Below are positions 54,345 to 63,608 of a stretch of 64,000 nt of DNA, one piece after another. The stretch comes from Listeria costaricensis. Lineage in GTDB: Bacteria; Bacillota; Bacilli; Lactobacillales; Listeriaceae. The notes beneath the pieces are model-generated. The model was not told the DNA's origin, made no database searches, and worked only from the letters and a program-made list of their open reading frames with translations. Location: NCBI RefSeq assembly GCF_900183385.1, contig NZ_FXUT01000010.1, positions 20,413-84,412 on the forward strand, given 5' to 3'. A program made the position numbers and the translations under genes. How positions within the stretch are numbered: position 1 is the stretch's first letter; the number at the start of each line of letters is the position of its first letter.

Positions 54345-55373
54345 TTAAATAGATACAATCGCGAGTATAAGAAACGGCAGGAGCATGATCATAACAATAA
54401 TCACATGCACCCATTTATACATTACTACAATCGCAATAAATTCGCGAATCAAAGCGTTTGGCATGTAATACAGCGCGGTTTTTGCACCGATTCCCTGACT
54501 TTTCAGCCCGGCTTTTTTCGCATAGAGACTCGCTCGAAACAGATGGAAATTATTTGTAGAAAAAATGCTGTTATATTTTCCCATGATTCCATCCATCATT
54601 TTTTTCGAAAACTGCATGTTTTCAAGTGTATTAGTGGATTTATCCTCCATCAAGATACATTCTTCCGGAATCCCCTTTTCCAGCAAATAGAGCCGCATGG
54701 CATTCGCTTCCGAAGTGTCCTCATCTGGACCTTGACCACCTGAAACAATGATGGTGGCCTGTTTCCCCGTTTTCGCCACCTGCTTGGTATAAAAATGAAT
54801 GGCGCGGTCTAAACGTCCAGCTAAAAGCGGCGGCACACGATCGCCCATCAACCCACTCCCCAGCACGATAATAAAATCCTGATTCTTACACGGGAAGTTC
54901 AATTGACAAACGATTGTTGAAATAAGAAAGCTGATAAAGAAAAAAGTAAAGTAGCCAACGACCATTAAAATAAGCATCAGTAAAATCGTTAAATAAAGAT
55001 TTTGAATGATGGCACCTTGAGCAACTATCCAAACAATCAACGTTAAAATGGCGAGTCCCGCAAATAATGGCAATAAATTAGTCAAACGCCGTCCTTCTTT
55101 TTTGATCATGACGCGACCATTTGCCACAAGTCCAACTGCAATCCCTAAAATAAAGAAAGGAAACATAAGTAACAGTAAAATAAAAAAGCCAGTCGCGATA
55201 ACGCGCATCAAATCATTCTGATCTGACAAATTCAAAACAAAGCCTAGAATTGCGAGCAAGCCAAAAAACAAACCGATCGTCAAAAATAGACCATTGCTAA
55301 TTTTTCGACGATCATATATTGATAATGCAAAGAAAATCGCAATAAAAATAAGTGCTAAATAAGTAAAAAACAT
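54345..55373 (-). CDS. DUF218 (YdcF/SanA-like) membrane protein
   Basis: A 342-residue protein: about six membrane segments in the first half, then a DUF218 domain starting IIVLGSGLMGDRVPPLLAGRLDRAI and containing ATIIVSGGQGPDE and MEDKSTNTLENMQFSK, then a C-terminal membrane helix. DUF218 proteins are implicated in envelope integrity and vancomycin barrier function in E. coli. Start ATG behind AAGGGG. It runs 13 bp ahead of the dehydrogenase gene. Confidence 0.88.
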   Translation of the reverse strand: MFFTYLALIFIAIFFALSIYDRRKISNGLFLTIGLFFGLLAILGFVLNLSDQNDLMRVIATGFFILLLLMFPFFILGIAVGLVANGRVMIKKEGRRLTNLLPLFAGLAILTLIVWIVAQGAIIQNLYLTILLMLILMVVGYFTFFFISFLISTIVCQLNFPCKNQDFIIVLGSGLMGDRVPPLLAGRLDRAIHFYTKQVAKTGKQATIIVSGGQGPDEDTSEANAMRLYLLEKGIPEECILMEDKSTNTLENMQFSKKMMDGIMGKYNSIFSTNNFHLFRASLYAKKAGLKSQGIGAKTALYYMPNALIREFIAIVVMYKWVHVIIVMIMLLPFLILAIVSI

Positions 55374-55417
55374 CTAGCCCCTTCTCCCTTCTTTCCCTTC
55401 CATTTACCCTTTCCTAT

Positions 55418-55450
55418 AAAAAATGAGCTGGAGTAAGAACCCCAGCTCAT
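55418..55450 (-). terminator. Terminator of ptsHI
   Basis: ATGAGCTGG (55423-55431) and CCAGCTCAT (55442-55450) with an A tract that gives TTTTTT on the minus strand. Confidence 0.85.
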
Positions 55451-55463
55451 GATGATTAAATGA

Positions 55464-57182
55464 TTACTCAGCTGTATATTTCTCAACCAAAGCAACAACT
55501 TCTTCAGCAGTCGCTTGTTCAAGAGCTTCTTCAGCCAATTTGACCATTTCCGTTTTATCTAGTCGTTTGATCAGTGAACGGGATTTCAAAATGCTTGAAG
55601 CACTCATTGAAAACTCATCCAAGCCTAAACCTAGAAGAAGCGGAATAGCGGTTTGATCGCCGGCCATTTCGCCACACATGCCTGTCCATTTGCCTTCTTT
55701 GTGAGAAGCGTCGATTACGTTTTTCACAAGACGCAGGATAGATGGATTGTATGGTTGGTAAAGATAAGAAACACGTTCGTTCATACGGTCTGCTGCCATT
55801 GTATATTGGATCAGATCGTTTGTGCCGATTGAGAAGAAATCAACTTCTTTGGCAAACTGATCAGCTAACACAGCTGCAGCCGGAATCTCAATCATGATTC
55901 CAAGTTCGATGCTGTCAGACACCTTCGTGCCCGCTGCAACTAATTTTTCTTTCTCATCAAGTAAAATCGCTTTTGCTTGACGGAATTCAGCAACTATTGC
56001 AATCATCGGGAACATGATTTTAAGTTTACCGTATACACTCGCACGAAGTAACGCACGAAGCTGTGTACGGAACAATTCTTCATTTGCAAAACAAAGACGG
56101 ATTGCCCGGAAGCCTAGGAATGGATTCATTTCTTCTGGAAGTTCTAAATACGGAAGCGTTTTGTCGCCGCCGATATCCAGTGTACGAACAACTACGGAAT
56201 GGCCACTCATGCCTTCTAGAACCGCTTTATATGCTTCAAATTGTTCTTCTTCAGTTGGGAAGTTATCGCGACCCATATACAAGAATTCTGTCCGATAAAG
56301 ACCGACTGCTTCCCCACCGTTTGCAACAACACCTTCTAAATCATTCGGTGTTCCGATGTTTGCCGCAAGTTCCACTTGGACGCCATCTTTTGAAACGGTT
56401 TTTTCATTTTTAAGTTTTTCCCACTCAGCTTTTTGATCAGCAAAAGCAGTTTTCACTTTTTCGTAGTGGGCAATTTGTTCGCTGGAAGGATCAATAATTA
56501 CATTGCCTTCAAGTCCGTCAATAATGACCATTTGCCCTTTTTCAGCAGCTTTTGTTACTTCTTTTGTTCCAACAACCGCTGGAATTTCAAGAGAACGAGC
56601 CATGATGGCAGAGTGAGAAGTCCGTCCGCCAATATCTGTCACAAAACCTTTTACAAAGTTCCGGTTGAGTTGTGCTGTATCGGATGGCGTTAAATCTGCT
56701 GCAACCACTACTACTTCTTCATCAATCAGCGCAGGATTTGGAATCGTTACGCCAAGCAAATGGGAAAGAACACGTTTTCGCACATCACGGATATCCGCTG
56801 CACGTTCACGCATGTATTCATTATCCATCGACTCAAACATGCCAATAAACATGTCAGTTGTTTCTTGAAGAGCAGATTCTGCGTTCACTTGACTGTTTGT
56901 GATGCTTTCTTCAATAGGTCCAAGAAGCTCTGGATCGTTTAATACGAGTAAATGAGCATCAAAAATTTGCGCTTTATCTTCTCCAAGACTTTCAGCTGCT
57001 TTATCGCGGATCGTTGCTAGTTCAGATTTAGAAATTTCAACTGCACTTTGAAAACGTTTAACTTCGCTTTCTGCATCGGACACCACCGATTTTCCAAAAG
57101 AAAGGTCTGGTTCTACGAGCAGATAAGCTTTCGCAATGGCAATCCCATCAGATGCTGCGATACCTTTCAACTCTTTTACCAT
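55464..57182 (-). CDS. ptsI: PTS enzyme I
   Basis: Takes phosphate from phosphoenolpyruvate and passes it to HPr. In 572 residues the phospho-His lies at 190 in [20 protein letters not shown]-binding motifs LYRTEFLYM and [18 protein letters not shown] and the CGEMAGD loop with the catalytic Cys are intact. It starts at the TAATG overlap with ptsH. Confidence 0.98.
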   Translation of the reverse strand: MVKELKGIAASDGIAIAKAYLLVEPDLSFGKSVVSDAESEVKRFQSAVEISKSELATIRDKAAESLGEDKAQIFDAHLLVLNDPELLGPIEESITNSQVNAESALQETTDMFIGMFESMDNEYMRERAADIRDVRKRVLSHLLGVTIPNPALIDEEVVVVAADLTPSDTAQLNRNFVKGFVTDIGGRTSHSAIMARSLEIPAVVGTKEVTKAAEKGQMVIIDGLEGNVIIDPSSEQIAHYEKVKTAFADQKAEWEKLKNEKTVSKDGVQVELAANIGTPNDLEGVVANGGEAVGLYRTEFLYMGRDNFPTEEEQFEAYKAVLEGMSGHSVVVRTLDIGGDKTLPYLELPEEMNPFLGFRAIRLCFANEELFRTQLRALLRASVYGKLKIMFPMIAIVAEFRQAKAILLDEKEKLVAAGTKVSDSIELGIMIEIPAAAVLADQFAKEVDFFSIGTNDLIQYTMAADRMNERVSYLYQPYNPSILRLVKNVIDASHKEGKWTGMCGEMAGDQTAIPLLLGLGLDEFSMSASSILKSRSLIKRLDKTEMVKLAEEALEQATAEEVVALVEKYTAE

Positions 57183-57448
57183 TATTCAGCCAATCCTTCT
57201 TTCTTAAGTACCTCAGTCAAGCCTTCGATTGCTTCTTTTTCGTCACTGCCTTCAGCATAAATCGTAATATCAGCACCTTTACCGATACCTAGAGACATAA
57301 CGCCCATGATCGATTTAAGGTTGACTTTTTTACCAGTATATTCGATTTGAACATCCGAGCTGTATTTGCTTGCAGCCTGCACGAGTAAAGTCGCTGGGCG
57401 TGCGTGAATTCCTGTTTCATCAATTACTACAAAACTTGCTTGTTCCAT
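57182..57448 (-). CDS. ptsH: Phosphocarrier protein HPr
   Basis: An 88-residue carrier with His15 (in TGIHARPAT), phosphorylated by EI, and Ser46 ([11 protein letters not shown]), phosphorylated by HPr kinase to make the CcpA corepressor. The cre-like sites of the sugar module in this window would use that signal. ATG 57448 follows AAGGAG; the longer frame was rejected. First gene of ptsHI. Confidence 0.98.
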   Translation of the reverse strand: MEQASFVVIDETGIHARPATLLVQAASKYSSDVQIEYTGKKVNLKSIMGVMSLGIGKGADITIYAEGSDEKEAIEGLTEVLKKEGLAE

Positions 57449-57854
57449 AATTACATTCTCCTTCGTAAAGAAATTTATTGTGACTTTTTTCACCATAAAA
57501 TACTATCAGCAAAAAAAGACTATCCCTCAATTAAAAAGAGTACCATGTTTTTTCCACTGACACAACTATTTCATGAAATTTTTTGTGCAAAAAATCACTC
57601 GATTACTTATTTTAACGAACTTTTCTTAAAAACGCAACGGGCACTACTTATGACAATGATTTTTGCTCTATTTCTATCATTTTTTTTGATATAAAATAAG
57701 AATAAATGCATGAAATTGTTAACATTTCGTGAACCATAAGGACTTTTAGTTGATTTTCTAGTCATAATAGTGCAAACTAATGGGAAGGTTCTTACATATA
57801 GCAATAAAATTTCCCGCTAGACGGAAACGTTGCAATTTGAAGGAGTGATGAGCT
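57449..57854. promoter_or_regulatory. Divergent intergenic region between ptsH and the DUF2187 gene
   Basis: About 400 bp, very A/T-rich. It should hold promoters for both genes; TTGTGT-17-TACTCT and TTGAGG-17-GATAGT on the minus strand are possible but weak. A perfect 12-bp palindrome ATTTCATGAAAT lies at 57568-57579. Nothing else can be supported. Confidence 0.4.
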
Positions 57855-58049
57855 GTGGCCAAAGCGCATGTAGGCGATATTATCGAGTTCAAGGACGGGC
57901 TTACTGGTATCGTTGAAAAATTAAATGAAAACTCTGTTATTGTAGATCTAACTTATATGGAAAATTTTAATGAACTAGGTATTGAAGAAAAAACCGTTGT
58001 CAATCATAAAAATTACAAAATCATTCATTCAAGTAATAATCAAGACTAA
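57855..58049 (+). CDS. DUF2187 (YkvS-like) small protein
   Basis: A 64-residue beta-rich protein (VGDIIEFKDGLTGIVEKLNENSVIVDLTY) matching the KOW-like DUF2187/YkvS family of Bacillales; function unknown. GTG start behind GAAGGAG. A terminator follows, so it is monocistronic. Confidence 0.85.
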   Translation: MAKAHVGDIIEFKDGLTGIVEKLNENSVIVDLTYMENFNELGIEEKTVVNHKNYKIIHSSNNQD

Positions 58050-58075
58050 TGAACGATCCAATCAACACGAGAAAT

Positions 58076-58109
58076 GACCTTTATTGACGCTATCTGTAAA
58101 GGTCTTTTT
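58076..58109 (+). terminator. Terminator of the DUF2187 gene
   Basis: GACCTTTA (58076-58083) and TAAAGGTC (58097-58104), then five Ts. It rules out the early start of the next frame. Confidence 0.82.
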
Positions 58110-58148
58110 CATGCCTTAAAATCCTGCTATTTATTTGGAGTGAACAAA

Positions 58149-59606
58149 ATGTCTCGGAAAAAAGTTGTCATTATTGGTGCTGGCCCCGGCGGATTAGCTG
58201 CTGGCATGCGCCTCATTTCGCTAGGTTATCACGTGAGCATTTATGAAAAAGCCGCACAGATTGGCGGCCGCACAGCCGCTTCCAAACTAGGTGCTTACTG
58301 CTTTGATATTGGCCCCTCCTCATTGACCATGCCGCATATCCTCACCTCGCTTTTTATGGATGCGGAACGTAATATGTACGACTATCTGACGCTTATCCCT
58401 CTCGATCCTCTCTACCAATTGCATTTCAAAGATACACGCTTCCGCCTTTACCAAAACAAACAGAAAATGCAGCAGGAATGGCAAAAAGTTTTTCCTTGCT
58501 ACGAGAAGTATTACCAGCGTTTTATGGCCGAAAATGCTAAAAAAATGCTGTACATAACCCCTTTATTTGAACTTCCCGTCAATAGCCTTTCTTATTTTCT
58601 CCGTCCTCGTTTTTGGCGGGCGCTTCCAAGTCTTACACTAGGACGCGGTCTCATAGATGATGTGGCACGTTTTTTTACAGAGCCATTTTTGCGCTATGCT
58701 TTTACGCTTCAAACGCGCTATCTCGGTATGTCCCCATGGCAGGCCCCTTCTTATAACACCCTCTTTTCATTTGCTGAAAACTATTATGGCACCTATTATG
58801 CAGCAGGAGGAAATCATGCCATCACAACAGCAATGGCCGACGTGTTCCGCGAAAAAGGTGGGACCATTCATTTAGGCCGTTCGGTCGTTTCCTTCAAAAA
58901 GCAAAAGAAACACTTGCAGTCTTGCCGATTGCAAAACGGGGAAGAAGTTGCTGCAGACTATTTTATTTTTAACGGTCCCCCGCCTCAAGAAGATCTTCCT
59001 GCTAAAACGTCCTATACGAACAGCGCTGTGGTTTGGTATTTGGGCTTAGATATTCAACTCCCATTAAGTTCAGAAATCATTTTATTTCCCGACGACCTTA
59101 GGGAAACCATGTCCGCCCTCCACGATAAACTGATACTCCCAGCGGATCCACTCATCTATATTTCCAATCCTTCATCGCTTGATCCAACGCTTGCGCCACC
59201 TGGTCATTCTGTCCTTCGCATCACGGTCCCTGTGCCTCATTTAAAAGCTTCGATTGATTGGCACGCGGCATTTCCTGCATTCGAAAAACAAGTGATGCAT
59301 CTTGTCCGAAAAAAACTAGCCCTTCAAGATTTATCCTCACACATCCGCGTCAAACATGTACGAACGCCCCTCGACTGGCAAGCCTCCTATCATCTGCCAT
59401 ACGGTGCACTTTTCGGCACCAAGCAAACTTACTGGCAGCGCGGTTTCCATCATACGAGCACAAGATTCCATCGCCGTTTCAAAAATGGCTTTCTGGTGGG
59501 CTCTCAGGCTCATCCCGGCAGCTCGCTTCCTTATATTCTACTGGGAGCCGAGGCCGTCGCGAAAGAGATCCACCAGTTGGCCAAGAAAAAACCGACCCGC
59601 GATTAA
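58149..59606 (+). CDS. Phytoene/diapophytoene desaturase-like FAD oxidoreductase (CrtN family)
   Basis: A 485-residue flavin amine oxidase-type protein with the Rossmann loop VVIIGAGPGGLAAGMRL (5-21), IYEKAAQIGGRTA and a C-terminal FAD motif GSQAHPGSSLPYILLGAEAVA, as in CrtI/CrtN carotenoid desaturases. No crtM (synthase) is nearby, so the substrate is unclear; it may act on another isoprenoid. ATG 58149 is six bases behind TTTGGAGTG; the longer frame runs through a terminator. Its 3' end overlaps the convergent CruF-like gene. Confidence 0.85.
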   Translation: MSRKKVVIIGAGPGGLAAGMRLISLGYHVSIYEKAAQIGGRTAASKLGAYCFDIGPSSLTMPHILTSLFMDAERNMYDYLTLIPLDPLYQLHFKDTRFRLYQNKQKMQQEWQKVFPCYEKYYQRFMAENAKKMLYITPLFELPVNSLSYFLRPRFWRALPSLTLGRGLIDDVARFFTEPFLRYAFTLQTRYLGMSPWQAPSYNTLFSFAENYYGTYYAAGGNHAITTAMADVFREKGGTIHLGRSVVSFKKQKKHLQSCRLQNGEEVAADYFIFNGPPPQEDLPAKTSYTNSAVVWYLGLDIQLPLSSEIILFPDDLRETMSALHDKLILPADPLIYISNPSSLDPTLAPPGHSVLRITVPVPHLKASIDWHAAFPAFEKQVMHLVRKKLALQDLSSHIRVKHVRTPLDWQASYHLPYGALFGTKQTYWQRGFHHTSTRFHRRFKNGFLVGSQAHPGSSLPYILLGAEAVAKEIHQLAKKKPTRD

Positions 59607-59626
59607 TTGGGGTCGGCCTCTTTTTC
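59592..59626. terminator. Bidirectional terminator spanning two overlapping stop codons
   Basis: CCGACCC (59592-59598) and GGGTCGG (59610-59616) enclose the overlapping stops (59603-59606). T tracts follow on both strands (TTTTT on +, TTTTTT on -). The arms encode the last residues of both proteins. Confidence 0.8.
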
Positions 59627-60385
59627 TTTATCTAAACTAACATAATAACAAATCGTAAAAATCAGATTGGCGATCAAGCCGATCATGATTGATGTCCATA
59701 AATCGGAATAAAAGGCGAGAAAAACAAAAAAGGCAATGATGATCCAATAAACGATGACGATTTCCGACTTCAAGTCTGGATAGCGAAGATGCCCCCACTG
59801 ATCTGTCAAACTCAGAATAAAGTAAATCATCAAGTGAAGAATTAGACCGAGTGTCCACCAATTGGCTACATCTGACAACTGTAAAATCGTCAAGCCATCC
59901 GTCATAAAGAGGTGTTTTGCCTGCATGGAAACTGGTTCGATCAGAATTTCAAAAATCATCACCATCGTCGCAGATATGATGGCATAGATTCCGCCGCGGA
60001 GCCAGTCAATGCTCATTTTCAACGTAATCTCACGTGCGATGATGTGCGTCCCAGCAATCAGACCGACCCAAATGAAGCCGAATGTCACTGGAATCCCGCT
60101 GATCGTAAAGCCAATCGTCGGGCCAGCAAGCTCTTCATTGAAACTGATTTGCATCCATTCAATACAGGTTGTTACCGCAAAAATCAAAATGGTGATGGCC
60201 CAGCCAAGCCCTTTGCCATATTGCATGATGAAAAAGCAGGCGCCAAATATACCGGAAAAAATTAAAAAGAGCGATTGCGCACCGGAAAGCGTGGGCGGCA
60301 ATACATGAAGAGTTGTTAATAACACACTGATTAAAAACCAAAATATATAAATCCATAGTAATAGTTTGTAATTTTTTTCGAGCAC
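59603..60385 (-). CDS. CruF-like (DUF422 carotenoid biosynthesis) membrane protein
   Basis: A 260-residue protein with seven or eight membrane segments. The motif EWMQISF, preceded by AVTTCIEWM and followed by GPTIGFTISGIPVTFGFIWV, resembles the CruF/DUF422 family of carotenoid hydratases and related proteins. It is convergent with the CrtN-like gene, overlapping by 4 bp, which supports a shared isoprenoid theme but not a shared transcript. Assignment is moderate. Confidence 0.65.
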   Translation of the reverse strand: MLEKNYKLLLWIYIFWFLISVLLTTLHVLPPTLSGAQSLFLIFSGIFGACFFIMQYGKGLGWAITILIFAVTTCIEWMQISFNEELAGPTIGFTISGIPVTFGFIWVGLIAGTHIIAREITLKMSIDWLRGGIYAIISATMVMIFEILIEPVSMQAKHLFMTDGLTILQLSDVANWWTLGLILHLMIYFILSLTDQWGHLRYPDLKSEIVIVYWIIIAFFVFLAFYSDLWTSIMIGLIANLIFTICYYVSLDKEKEADPN

Positions 60386-60488
60386 ACTAACACTCCTTTA
60401 TCTAACTGCTGCTTGTCTTATTATAACAGCTTCCTAACGAAAAAACTTCAATTTTTGCCAGATATTCGCGGTTCTTATGCAATTATGG

Positions 60489-60517
60489 TTGCCAAAGCGT
60501 CTTTTTTTGGTTAAAGT
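60489..60517 (+). promoter_or_regulatory. Promoter of the CPBP gene
   Basis: TTGCCA (60489-60494), a 17-bp spacer and TAAAGT (60512-60517), 36 bp before the GTG. Confidence 0.6.
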
Positions 60518-60553
60518 ATGAGATAGAAGTTTGATTGAAGAGGTGTATAATTC

Positions 60554-61165
60554 GTGTATAGCAGCAGAATTGATTGGAAACTCATCTTTGGTATTATTTT
60601 TGCCGCTGTTTTGATGATTGTTTCATTTAATTATAAAAGTAGTTTTTGGTATATGTATGGAGCTGCAATGTTATTTTTGGTTAGTTTTGGTATTTTTAAC
60701 GTTGATTTGCAAAAAAAGAATTCCTTTATTAAAGGCGTAATCCCCGCTGTTTTCAGCGCAGTGATCTTATATGTTATTTTTTACATAGGTGCTTTCATTT
60801 TGAAAATCATGCCCTTTGGTCTGGATCACTCTGTCCAATCGGCATTTCATCGTTTTGCCACTGATGACTGGTATATTTGGATTTTGATGATCGTAGCAAT
60901 TGTCCCGGGAGAAGAGATTTTCTGGCGTGGTTTCGTCTTGCAGCGTTTGCTAAATGCTTTTCAAACCTGGTTCGCCATCCTGCTTGCCACCGTCATTTTA
61001 ACAGTAATTGTTGCCTTCAGCGGAAGTTTCGCCCTAACCATCGGCATGTTCGCTGCCACATTGTTTTGGAATTTCCTGTATGTTTGGCGCCCCAGCTTAC
61101 TTATGACGTATCTCTCGCATCTCTTATTCGTTTTTCTTTTACTGGCCGCACTTCCAATATATTGA
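60554..61165 (+). CDS. CPBP (CAAX protease/bacteriocin-processing) family membrane protein, degenerate
   Basis: A 203-residue protein with about seven membrane segments. Motif 1, the EExxxR glutamate pair, is present as PGEEIFWRGFVLQ. The motif 2 His is missing (the equivalent segment reads IVAFSGSFALTIG) and motif 3 has a His (TYLSHLLFV) without the usual Asn/Asp. It may therefore not be a working protease. GTG start eight bases behind GAGGTG. Confidence 0.8.
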   Translation: MYSSRIDWKLIFGIIFAAVLMIVSFNYKSSFWYMYGAAMLFLVSFGIFNVDLQKKNSFIKGVIPAVFSAVILYVIFYIGAFILKIMPFGLDHSVQSAFHRFATDDWYIWILMIVAIVPGEEIFWRGFVLQRLLNAFQTWFAILLATVILTVIVAFSGSFALTIGMFAATLFWNFLYVWRPSLLMTYLSHLLFVFLLLAALPIY

Positions 61166-61169
61166 GTGA

Positions 61170-61203
61170 AAGGCTGCAACGCGCAATGTTGCGGCTTTTT
61201 ATT
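61170..61203 (+). terminator. Terminator of the CPBP gene
   Basis: GCTGCAAC (61173-61180) and GTTGCGGC (61188-61195), one G-T pair, then five Ts. Confidence 0.8.
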
Positions 61204-61229
61204 TTGCCTAAAATTTTTGAGCAAAGTTC

Positions 61230-61258
61230 TTGAAAGTCAAAAAAGGTCAGGATATAAT
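61230..61258 (+). promoter_or_regulatory. Promoter of clpE
   Basis: TTGAAA (61230-61235), a 17-bp spacer and a perfect TATAAT (61253-61258). The spacer contains a CtsR-type repeat. Confidence 0.8.
61235..61251 (+). promoter_or_regulatory. CtsR box 1 (imperfect) inside the clpE promoter
   Basis: AGTCAAA, three bases, GGTCAGG: two heptads of the CtsR direct repeat (RGTCAAA), the second with two mismatches, lying between -35 and -10. Confidence 0.7.
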
Positions 61259-61268
61259 AAGTTCATAA

Positions 61269-61285
61269 GGTCAAAGTTAGTCAAA
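61269..61285 (+). promoter_or_regulatory. CtsR box 2 (perfect heptads) downstream of the clpE promoter
   Basis: GGTCAAA, GTT, AGTCAAA: a near-perfect CtsR operator just after the predicted transcription start. CtsR represses clp genes until heat stress. Confidence 0.88.
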
Positions 61286-61348
61286 GTCAGATAAGACCTT
61301 AATCCGGCTAAAATGCCGCTACTACTTCCCTAAAAGGAGGAATTTTTT

Positions 61349-63514
61349 ATGCAATGTCAAAATTGTCATCAGAATGAAGCGAAGATTCAACTATATATGA
61401 ATATGAATGGTCAAAAAATAGAAATGCCGCTTTGCGAAAGTTGCTATGCGGAACTGAAACAACAAGGTACTGGCAGCATGATGAGCGGTTTCAGTAATCC
61501 GTCCCCTTTCGATGAACTATTTCGTCAAATGGCAGGACAGATGAGACAGCCAAATTCAGCGGCTGGTGAACGCAACAAGCAATCGGCTGTTCGTACGGAG
61601 GCACCTGCTCAAGGTGGTGGACTGTTGGACGAATTTGGCACTAATTTAACAGATCTCGCCAAAAATGATCAATTAGATCCGGTTATTGGTCGCGATGCAG
61701 AAATCAAACGAACCATCGAAATTCTAAATCGCCGCAACAAAAACAATCCAGTCTTAATCGGCGAACCGGGTGTTGGGAAAACGGCTGTTGTGGAAGGACT
61801 GGCAAGTGCCATCGTGGCGGGAAAAGTACCGACTAAACTGCTGAATAAAGAAGTGATTCTACTGGACGTAGCTTCCCTTGTTTCCGGTACCGGCATTCGC
61901 GGTCAATTTGAAGAACGTATGAAGCAACTGATTGCCGAACTAACCGAACGCAAAGATACCATCCTGTTCATTGATGAGGTGCATACGATTGTGGGTGCTG
62001 GCTCTGCGGAAGGTTCCATGGATGCTGGCAATATTTTAAAACCAGCACTAGCACGCGGCAGTCTGCAAATGATTGGTGCAACAACGCTAAACGAATACCG
62101 GAAAATCGAAAAAGACGCCGCACTCGAACGTCGCTTCCAACCTGTCATGGTGGATGAGCCATCAAAAGAGGCCACTTTGCTGATTTTAGACGGGCTAAAA
62201 GAGCGATATGAAGATTTCCATGAAGTCGTCTACTCAAAGGAAGCACTCGATGCTGCAGTGGAACTGAGCGCTCGCTACATTCAGGATCGCCATTTGCCCG
62301 ACAAGGCGATCGATTTGATGGATGAAGTGGGTTCCAAATACAATCTTACCATTGAAGCGCTGGACGAAATCACTGTAGCCGATCGTTTGGCACGTCTGGA
62401 AACAGAAAAGGCACAAGCGCTTAAAAATGAAGACTACGAAAAAGCTGCCACAGTTCGCGATGAAATTACGCGTATCGAAGAGAAGAAAAACAATCGCGCA
62501 ATGACGGAACGCCCTGTGATTCAGGCCTCTGATATTCAACTACTAATCGAAGAAAAAACAGGCATTCCAGTCGGCCGGCTCGCCCAAGATGAGCAATCGA
62601 AAATGAAGGATCTGGAAAGTCATTTGAACGAGCATGTAATTGGTCAACAGGAGGCCGTTCAAAAAGTGGCGAAAGCGATCCGTCGCAGCCGTGTTGGGCT
62701 GAAGCAGAAGAATCGACCAATCGGGTCCTTCCTGTTCGTTGGTCCAACGGGGGTTGGGAAAACAGAACTGGGCCGCACGCTGGCCAATGAATTATTTGGT
62801 TCTGAGGATGCCATGATCCGGCTCGACATGAGTGAGTTCATGGAAAAACACAGTGTCTCTAAGCTGATTGGGTCCCCTCCCGGCTATGTTGGACATGAGG
62901 AAGCTGGCCAATTGACAGAAAAAGTTCGCCGCAATCCTTACAGTATTCTTCTACTTGATGAAATGGAAAAAGCCCATCCAGACGTTCAGCATATGTTCTT
63001 GCAAATTTTAGAAGATGGTCGTCTGACAGATTCACAAGGTCGAACAGTCAGCTTTAAAGATACCGTCATCATCATGACGAGTAACGCCGGAACAGGCACG
63101 AAAGAGGCATCTGTCGGCTTCAACACAAAAGAAGAAAAGCTTACAAATAGCAGTGAATTGCTCAGTCGATTGGGCTATTACTTCAAACCAGAATTTCTCA
63201 ACCGGCTCGACAATGTGATTGAATTTAAAGCGCTGGAAAAAGATTCCCTTCTGCAAATTGTGGATCTGATGCTCGCCGACTTAAATAAAATGCTGCACGC
63301 ACAAGACTTAGAACTAGATGTGAGTGCAGAAGCCAAAGAACAACTGATTGAACTTGGTTATGATGCTCAATTTGGAGCGCGTCCATTAAGAAGAACCATC
63401 CAGGAACAATTGGAAGATCAAATTGCCGACGTGCTCATTGATCAACCTGAAGTGACTGCTCTCAAAGCAACTCTTGATGAAGCGCATAAAATCGTAGTGG
63501 AAGCGACTGCGTAA
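61349..63514 (+). CDS. clpE: ATP-dependent Clp protease ATPase subunit ClpE
   Basis: A 721-residue AAA+ unfoldase delivering damaged proteins to ClpP. Unique to ClpE is the N-terminal zinc finger (Cys3, Cys6, Cys29, Cys32). Then come AAA-1 (Walker A GEPGVGKT), a UVR domain ([13 protein letters not shown]) and AAA-2 (GPTGVGKTE, then [12 protein letters not shown]) with the C-terminal D2-small domain. ATG after AAAAGGAGG. Two CtsR boxes precede it. Confidence 0.97.
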   Translation: MQCQNCHQNEAKIQLYMNMNGQKIEMPLCESCYAELKQQGTGSMMSGFSNPSPFDELFRQMAGQMRQPNSAAGERNKQSAVRTEAPAQGGGLLDEFGTNLTDLAKNDQLDPVIGRDAEIKRTIEILNRRNKNNPVLIGEPGVGKTAVVEGLASAIVAGKVPTKLLNKEVILLDVASLVSGTGIRGQFEERMKQLIAELTERKDTILFIDEVHTIVGAGSAEGSMDAGNILKPALARGSLQMIGATTLNEYRKIEKDAALERRFQPVMVDEPSKEATLLILDGLKERYEDFHEVVYSKEALDAAVELSARYIQDRHLPDKAIDLMDEVGSKYNLTIEALDEITVADRLARLETEKAQALKNEDYEKAATVRDEITRIEEKKNNRAMTERPVIQASDIQLLIEEKTGIPVGRLAQDEQSKMKDLESHLNEHVIGQQEAVQKVAKAIRRSRVGLKQKNRPIGSFLFVGPTGVGKTELGRTLANELFGSEDAMIRLDMSEFMEKHSVSKLIGSPPGYVGHEEAGQLTEKVRRNPYSILLLDEMEKAHPDVQHMFLQILEDGRLTDSQGRTVSFKDTVIIMTSNAGTGTKEASVGFNTKEEKLTNSSELLSRLGYYFKPEFLNRLDNVIEFKALEKDSLLQIVDLMLADLNKMLHAQDLELDVSAEAKEQLIELGYDAQFGARPLRRTIQEQLEDQIADVLIDQPEVTALKATLDEAHKIVVEATA

Positions 63515-63540
63515 ATTCAAGTTTCCATCCCTACAAATAT

Positions 63541-63604
63541 AAAACCAGAAGTGAAGCCCTGACCCATTTTTCTGAAATGGCTTGGCTAAACTTCTGGTTT
63601 TTTT
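63541..63604. terminator. Bidirectional terminator between clpE and ogt
   Basis: AAAACCAGAAGT (63541-63552) and ACTTCTGGTTTT (63590-63601) with an inner GCC/GGC stem and T residues; ogt stops 5 bp later on the other strand. Confidence 0.85.
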
Positions 63605-63608
63605 CTAT

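Noticed and set aside
58074-58148. An earlier ATG for the CrtN-like gene.
   Set aside because: The sequence contains the terminator of the preceding gene, and only the ATG at 58149 has a ribosome site followed by the FAD-binding motif.
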